Shown here one piece after another: positions 7,358 to 11,133 of a stretch of DNA of 11,133 nucleotides. Where the stretch lies: assembly GCA_012798975.1 (NCBI GenBank), contig JAAZME010000228.1, forward strand, positions 1-11,133. Reading direction: 5' to 3'. This DNA comes from Gallicola sp. (GTDB lineage Bacteria > Bacillota > Clostridia > Tissierellales > Peptoniphilaceae). Both the position numbers and the translations under genes were made by a program. Below the pieces are notes generated by a model. The model ran no database searches, was not told the DNA's origin, and saw only the letters and a list, made by a program, of their open reading frames with translations. Every line of letters starts with the position of its first letter. Position 1 is the stretch's first letter.

Positions 7358-7543
7358 TTGAGAAAACGAAACAAAAAATTTATTATGAATGATTATCTCG
7401 CAGGAGGTATTATATTAGAACTTCTGATTGTATCGATTCATAAGTACTTTTTTAGGATACCGATGATATTATTGATTCTTCTCCTGGGAACAGCTTTAAT
7501 TCTAATTATCATGGGTTTATTAAAGGGAAGAACAGAGGAATAG
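7358..7543 (+). CDS. Small membrane protein, unrecognised, TTG start
   Basis: A 61-residue basic-ended hydrophobic protein. Two membrane helices are likely: about residues 13-32 (LAGGIILELLIVSIHKYFF) and 34-55 (IPMILLILLLGTALILIIMG), with a Lys/Arg-rich N-terminus (MRKRNKK) and a charged tail (KGRTEE). The TTG start is chosen because AGAGGTG (about 7343-7349) lies about eight bases upstream; the first ATG (residue 10) has none, and a TGA at 7337 closes the frame above. I do not recognise a family. The same frame continues after TAG stops at 7541, 7559 and 7589 into a protein-like stretch ending at 7759, so this could be the front part of a longer broken gene. Confidence 0.55.
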   Translation: MRKRNKKFIMNDYLAGGIILELLIVSIHKYFFRIPMILLILLLGTALILIIMGLLKGRTEE

Positions 7544-7591
7544 ATCTTTGGGAAGAATTAGAGAAATTTCACTTCTTATTCTATCCTCTAG

Positions 7592-7759
7592 AATACAGAA
7601 GCAAAAGCGGAAGAATTAAAACCATCCTTTCTTGCGAAGCAATATGTTAATAAAAGGACTGTTGCCGAGGAAAAAAGTATTCTCCGCTTGTTGCCGTATT
7701 GTTTTGTTTTAGCAGAATCTTTATTTAGTTTATACAGGATATTTTATGGAGTAATCTGA
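7592..7759 (+). pseudogene. Possible 3' remnant of a membrane-protein gene
   Basis: The frame after TAG 7589 is open for 55 codons with a protein-like charge pattern: KAEELKPSFLAKQYVNKRTV, then EEKSILRLLPYCFVLAESLF and SLYRIFYGVI with a likely membrane helix. It has no start codon with a ribosome binding site and ends at TGA 7757-7759, inside the stem of a good terminator, as the end of a real gene would. It is in the same frame as the small membrane protein at 7358-7543, separated only by three TAG codons. A competing frame (about 7544-7645, containing LWEELEKFHFLFYPLEYRSK) is also open, so reconstruction is uncertain. Family unknown. Confidence 0.35.
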
Positions 7760-7783
7760 TATTTAGAGATTGCTCTTTTTTTT
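7749..7783 (+). terminator. Rho-independent terminator
   Basis: GAGTAATCT (7749-7757) pairs with AGATTGCTC (7767-7775) with one G-U pair and a 9-base loop, then eight T residues at 7776-7783. It closes whatever is transcribed from the 7358-7759 segment and insulates the amidohydrolase gene that follows. Confidence 0.8.
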
Positions 7784-7854
7784 ATTATGGGTAAAAACAG
7801 ATAAAGATCAATCTTAGAAAAAATTATTATAGTAAAATTAAAAAGGAGAAGTCT

Positions 7855-9042
7855 ATGTCAAAAGTACTGGAAAAAGCAAAGAATATCGAATCCTATATCA
7901 TCGATTTTAGAAGAGAATTGCACCGAAATCCGGAATTAAGCGGTCAAGAGTTTAAGACTCAGGAAAAAATAATGAAAGAACTGAACAAACTTGGTATCCC
8001 ATACAAGAAAGCAGGCAATACTTCCTTAATTGCTGTTTTAAATGAAGGCAAAGGAAAAGTAGTTGCATTAAGAGCAGATACAGATGCACTTCCTGTATTA
8101 GAACAGGCAGATGTTGATTTCAAATCGGAAATAGAAGGGTCAGCACATGCCTGCGGGCATGATGCACACACAGCAATGCTTTTAGGGGCTGCTCGTATCC
8201 TTTCTGAGATGAAGGATGAATTGCCGGGGAAAGTTAGATTCTTTTTCCAAGAAGGAGAAGAAACCTTTACAGGTGCAAAACTAATTGTAGAAGCTGGAGG
8301 TATGGAGGGAGTGGATGCGGCTTTTGGGGTGCATGTATTTACATTTTTCAAAGATAAAAAGCTTCCTATCGGCACTTTCGATATGACGCCCGGCTATCGA
8401 ATGGCAGGCTGCGATACTATCTATGTGAAGTTTGAAGGAGTATCAGGACATGGTTCTGCACCTCATTTAGCGAAAGATACCATTCATCCTGCAACAATGT
8501 TTGTAACAGATATTCAAAGTATTATCGCAAAAAACGTAGATCCTCAGCAAGCCTGTGTTTTAAACGTGGGACGCTTCCATGGAGGAACAAAGGCAAATGT
8601 TGTATCAAAATATACGGAGCTGGATATTTCCATGAGATACTTCGATCAGGAGGCAAGGGAAGCCATTCATGCGGGGATACGAAGACATGCAAAAGCCATC
8701 GCTGAGATGTACGAAGTTCAAGTAGATGTAAAGATCGAAGAAAGTGTATTAAGTCTTTTTAACGATGAAAAACTTGCTCTAATGGCTCAGAAGTCAGGAG
8801 ATAAAGTCTTTGGAGAAGGAAAACGAGTAGAATTTGATAGAAATATGGGTTCGGAAGATATGCCTTTCTATCTACAGAAAAGCCCAGGATGTTATGCCTT
8901 CTAGGGAATCTATAATGAAGAAAAAGAGTCTGTATATTTCCCTCATCATGAGCGTTTCAAAGTTGATGAAGATGCATTAAAATACGGAGCAGCTTATCAT
9001 GTTCAGTTTGCTTTAGACTTTTTGAGTGGAGAAGCAGATTAA
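7855..9042 (+). pseudogene. M20-family amidohydrolase, broken by in-frame TAG
   Basis: Metal-dependent amidohydrolase of the M20D type (N-acyl-amino-acid, hippurate or related amide hydrolysis; exact substrate not readable). ATG 7855 follows AAGGAG by six bases. Catalytic features are DALP (77-80), metal ligands Cys100 and His102 (AHACGHDAHTAM), catalytic Glu135/Glu136 (EGEE), His160 (GVHVF), and a dimerisation domain from about 180 to 295. The frame stops at TAG 8902-8904 (codon 350) but continues in the same frame as GIYNEEKESVYFPHHERF and ALKYGAAYHVQFALDFLSGE to TAA 9040-9042, giving 395 positions, the normal family length. TAG probably replaced a Leu codon such as TTG. The lost tail contains the HH (364-365) that carries the final metal ligand, so the 349-residue product should be inactive. 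Until that codon the gene is clean, so the lesion looks recent. Confidence 0.88.
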
Positions 9043-9279
9043 AAAGAGATCGAAAAGAAAGTATGTAGTGTGATAGAGGGGAGAGGGGAGTTAAGGTAGA
9101 AATGTGGAGCTTTCTTTTGTAGAGGTGAAAGCGGGGTCTGCTTTCTGTGGTAATATAAATATCCTCAGTCTTTCTGCAAATAGAAAAATGGACATAGGAA
9201 GATCGTTCTCTCTTATTTTTATAAAAAGCTGCTTCGCGAAACAAGACTTAAAACTTGCAGGGTTATTTTCATAGAAAAG

Positions 9280-9301
9280 AAAAGCGATGCATTTCGCTTT
9301 T
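9280..9301. repeat. Hairpin downstream of the amidohydrolase
   Basis: AAAAGCGA (9280-9287) and TCGCTTTT (9294-9301) form an 8-bp stem with a six-base loop and end in a short T-run. It is a possible weak terminator on either strand. The interval 9043-9279 before it shows no gene or remnant that I can support; a minus-strand open frame across 8957-9244 lacks any recognisable feature and overlaps the amidohydrolase tail. Confidence 0.4.
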
Positions 9302-9335
9302 TACCCTAACTTCACTCTCACACTCTTTATTTAAA

Positions 9336-9365
9336 AAGGGCCTGCATTTGCAGGTCTTTTATTTT
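9336..9365 (+). terminator. Terminator upstream of arcA
   Basis: A GC-rich stem (about 9339-9346 with 9349-9356, core CCTGCA/TGCAGG, one G-U pair, very small loop) is followed by TTTTATTTTAT. It probably ends transcription from the amidohydrolase region before the arginine deiminase gene. Confidence 0.7.
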
Positions 9366-9391
9366 ATATTAATTTCGGGGTATAGTATCAT
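9363..9391 (+). promoter_or_regulatory. Candidate arcA promoter
   Basis: TTTATA (9363-9368) and TATCAT (9386-9391) are 17 bases apart with four and five consensus matches. The -35 lies in the T-tract of the preceding terminator. Transcription would begin near 9398, about 30 bases before ATG. No convincing ArgR box is seen nearby. Confidence 0.3.
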
Positions 9392-9428
9392 TAGATGTAA
9401 TAATGGGATGTAAAGGAGAGATTTTTTT

Positions 9429-10652
9429 ATGTTAAAGGTTGAAAATGAAATCGGAAAATTAAAAAGAGTATTAGTTCATCCTCCTGGAAAAGAATTGCTG
9501 AATTTAACACCATCGACATTGGAAGAACTTCTGTTTGATGATATACCTTATTTAAAGAAAGCTCAGGAAGAGCATGAAATATTCAGAGGGATTTTAGAGG
9601 ACCATTCTGTGGAGACTTTTTGTCTGGAAGAGTTAATGGCTGAAACATTAGAACAAAATCCAGGACTGAAGGATTTGTTTTTAGACCAGTACCTTAAAGA
9701 AAGTTCGATTACAGCGCCGCATTATCGGGAATTGGTATTAGAGTATTTTAATGCGTTCAAAGACCCGAAAGAGCTGGTGCTAAAAACAATGGAAGGCATC
9801 AGCAGCAAAGAGCTGGAGATTTGCAAAACAAGCTGTCTTGTTGATGTTGTAAACAGAGATACCCAGATGATTATCAACCCCATGCCGAATCTTTATTTTA
9901 CAAGAGATCCTTTCTCTGTTATCGGCAAAGGAGTTTCTATAAACAAGATGCATTCTGCAACAAGAAGCCGTGAAACAATCTATGGAGATTATATTATAAA
10001 GCATCATGAAGATTTTAAAGATACCAAGCTCTATTACGGCAGGGATGATTTGTTCTCGATAGAAGGGGGAGATATCTTTAATTTCTCCGAAAAAATCATC
10101 GGGATTGGAATTTCGCAAAGGACTACCCCCGAGGCTATACAAGATATTGGGATGAGATTGTTTTATGATTTTGACACGAAAGTTGAAAAGATCATTGCTT
10201 TTAATATACCAAGCCTAAGGGCGTTTATGCATTTGGATACTGTTTTTACACAGATCGATAAAAATGCCTTTCTATATCATCCGGGAATTATGAGCAGTTT
10301 AAGAGTATTTGTATTAACAAAAAGTTCCGTTTCTTCAAGGGAACTTAAGATCTGGGAAGAAACAGGGAAGCTTTCGGATATATTGTCCTGCCATTTAGAG
10401 CTTGGCAACGTAAAACTTTTCCCTTGCGCCGGAGGAGACTATATTACAAGTCAAAGAGAGCAGTGGAATGACGGTTCAAACACCTTAGCCATAGCACCGA
10501 AAACTTTAGTCGTTTACGATCGTAACGAAGCGACAAATGAAATGCTCAAAGAAGAAGGCTATACACTTTTGGAAATGCCCAGTTCGGAATTGTCCCGTGG
10601 CAGAGGCGGTCCAAGGTGCATGTCCATGCCTTTAGAAAGAGAAAATGTTTAG
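9429..10652 (+). CDS. arcA: Arginine deiminase
   Basis: Hydrolyses L-arginine to citrulline and ammonia, the first step of the ATP-yielding arginine deiminase pathway; cytoplasmic. The 407-residue protein matches the family length. Catalytic features are all present: NLYFTRDPF with Asp160 (154-162), IEGGD with Glu212 (211-215), HLDTVFT with His268 and Asp270, and nucleophile Cys397 in GGPRCMSMPLER near the C-terminus. ATG 9429 is preceded by AGGAG (9414-9418) at ten bases. No arcB (ornithine carbamoyltransferase), arcC (carbamate kinase) or arcD gene adjoins it; the next gene is a convergent brnQ, so the rest of the pathway must be elsewhere or absent. The enzyme gene is undamaged, in contrast to the amidohydrolase just before it. 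Confidence 0.96.
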   Translation: MLKVENEIGKLKRVLVHPPGKELLNLTPSTLEELLFDDIPYLKKAQEEHEIFRGILEDHSVETFCLEELMAETLEQNPGLKDLFLDQYLKESSITAPHYRELVLEYFNAFKDPKELVLKTMEGISSKELEICKTSCLVDVVNRDTQMIINPMPNLYFTRDPFSVIGKGVSINKMHSATRSRETIYGDYIIKHHEDFKDTKLYYGRDDLFSIEGGDIFNFSEKIIGIGISQRTTPEAIQDIGMRLFYDFDTKVEKIIAFNIPSLRAFMHLDTVFTQIDKNAFLYHPGIMSSLRVFVLTKSSVSSRELKIWEETGKLSDILSCHLELGNVKLFPCAGGDYITSQREQWNDGSNTLAIAPKTLVVYDRNEATNEMLKEEGYTLLEMPSSELSRGRGGPRCMSMPLERENV

Positions 10653-10660
10653 GAGTTGTA

Positions 10661-10712
10661 AAATAAAAGTGGCTGGATTCACGCTTTAACTTGAATCCAG
10701 CCACTTTTATTT
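10661..10712. terminator. Bidirectional terminator between arcA and brnQ
   Basis: Two perfect 21-base inverted arms (10661-10681 and 10692-10712) surround a 10-base loop, with A-rich 5' and T-rich 3' ends and a GC-rich centre (GGCTGGATTC). It begins eight bases after the arcA stop and ends 18 bases from the brnQ stop on the other strand, so it serves both convergent genes. Confidence 0.93.
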
Positions 10713-10730
10713 CTTAAAATTTTATAAATT

Positions 10731-11133
10731 CTATTCCGTATCAAACCCCACATGTTCTGTAGATAGAACATCTTCTTCAACTTTTCCTGTACCTCTAAAA
10801 ATAATCAGTCCTGCGATCATTCCGATGATTGTAGGAACAAGCCAGCCGAAACCGATACTTGACAGCGGAAGCAAAGAGTTGATTTTTGCAAGGAAAGGAG
10901 ATTGAATTCCTGTGCTTAAGATAGCATCTCCAAGGCTGAAGAGGAAAGCCATTAAAACGCCTCCTTTATACGCTCCGTCATTTGGAAGGATATGGTTTAT
11001 CAGTCCTAAGAAAGTCATTACGATACACATCGGGTAGATCACTAGAAACAATGGTGTTACGTAATCGACTAGGCGGTCTACTCCGCTGACTCCTAAAAGC
11101 GTTCCGACGATACAGATAATGATCAGCCACATT
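10731..11133 (-). CDS. brnQ: Branched-chain amino acid carrier, 3' part (BrnQ)
   Basis: C-terminal part of a cation-coupled carrier for leucine, isoleucine and valine of the LIVCS family, in the cytoplasmic membrane. The 133 visible residues hold about four membrane helices (IIICIVGTLLGVSGV; TPLFLVIYPMCIVMTFLGLI; GVLMAFLFSLGDAIL; GWLVPTIIGMIAGLIIF), with the family-like patterns VTPLFLVIYP and LPLSSIGFGWLVP, then a short acidic tail ending at TAG (10731-10733). Family members are about 430-450 residues, so roughly the first 300 lie beyond the window edge and the Met at 11130-11132 is internal, not the start. No lesion is seen in the visible part. Confidence 0.85.
   Translation of the reverse strand, partial: MWLIIICIVGTLLGVSGVDRLVDYVTPLFLVIYPMCIVMTFLGLINHILPNDGAYKGGVLMAFLFSLGDAILSTGIQSPFLAKINSLLPLSSIGFGWLVPTIIGMIAGLIIFRGTGKVEEDVLSTEHVGFDTE

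Noticed and set aside
7959..8375. 138-codon open frame on the minus strand
   Set aside because: It lies wholly inside the amidohydrolase gene, is Ser/Pro/Ala-rich in the manner of antisense shadows, and has no start signal.
2203..8904. Genome-wide stop codon reassignment (TGA as Trp, TAG as sense)
   Set aside because: TAG is the natural end of metE, arcA and brnQ, and reading past TAG in metE runs through its terminator. TGA ends the ACT-domain gene, followed at once by TAA, and Trp is encoded by TGG throughout. Local gene decay is simpler.
8957..9244. 95-codon open frame on the minus strand
   Set aside because: It overlaps the in-frame tail of the amidohydrolase, and I see no domain, ribosome binding site or promoter.
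1..11133. Insertion sequence, CRISPR array, toxin-antitoxin pair or phage genes
   Set aside because: No transposase, spaced direct repeats, cas gene, toxin-antitoxin pair or phage protein could be recognised on either strand.

Overview
The window looks like chromosome from a low-GC Gram-positive anaerobe of the Clostridia/Tissierellia type. The reasons are A/T-rich DNA, strong AGGAG ribosome binding sites, sigma-A-like promoters, stem-plus-T-run terminators, and a gene set centred on fermentation and amino acid use (lactate dehydrogenase, arginine deiminase, a branched-chain amino acid carrier). Genus is not claimed. I see no insertion sequence, phage gene, CRISPR array, tRNA or rRNA.

Layout. 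1-192 holds two terminator-like hairpins behind ldh. 193-1122 (minus) is L-lactate dehydrogenase, divergent from a small ACT-domain protein (1265-1639). 1640-3723 is a decayed segment: a near-perfect promoter (1807-1835) and possible cre site (1872-1885), a frame-broken gene remnant (1901-2168), a DUF5058-type membrane protein with an in-frame TGA (2152-2868), its membrane partner with a frame break and apparent internal deletion (2881-3514), a terminator, and a C-terminal remnant of a second ACT-domain gene (3599-3723). 3772-4677 is an intact LysR-type regulator, followed by intact metE (4805-7075) and a 17-bp terminator. 7124-7854 holds an orphan hairpin, a small membrane protein (7358-7543) and a further ORF remnant ending in a terminator. 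7855-9042 is an M20 amidohydrolase stopped by an in-frame TAG just before its last metal-binding histidines. 9043-9428 has no gene but two hairpins. 9429-10652 is intact arginine deiminase, convergent with the 3' part of brnQ (10731-11133, minus) across a shared 21-bp hairpin terminator.

How it works together. The intact genes cover lactate formation, cobalamin-independent methionine synthesis with a probable local regulator, arginine catabolism and branched-chain amino acid uptake. The broken genes cover what may have been one uptake-and-hydrolysis capacity (two membrane proteins plus an amidohydrolase). Lesions fall in these genes and remnants, while roughly 5.4 kb of ldh, lysR, metE and arcA reads clean, so selective gene decay is more likely than random sequencing error. 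The most notable material is this decay and the regulatory DNA left standing around it; I did not find a convincing new system.
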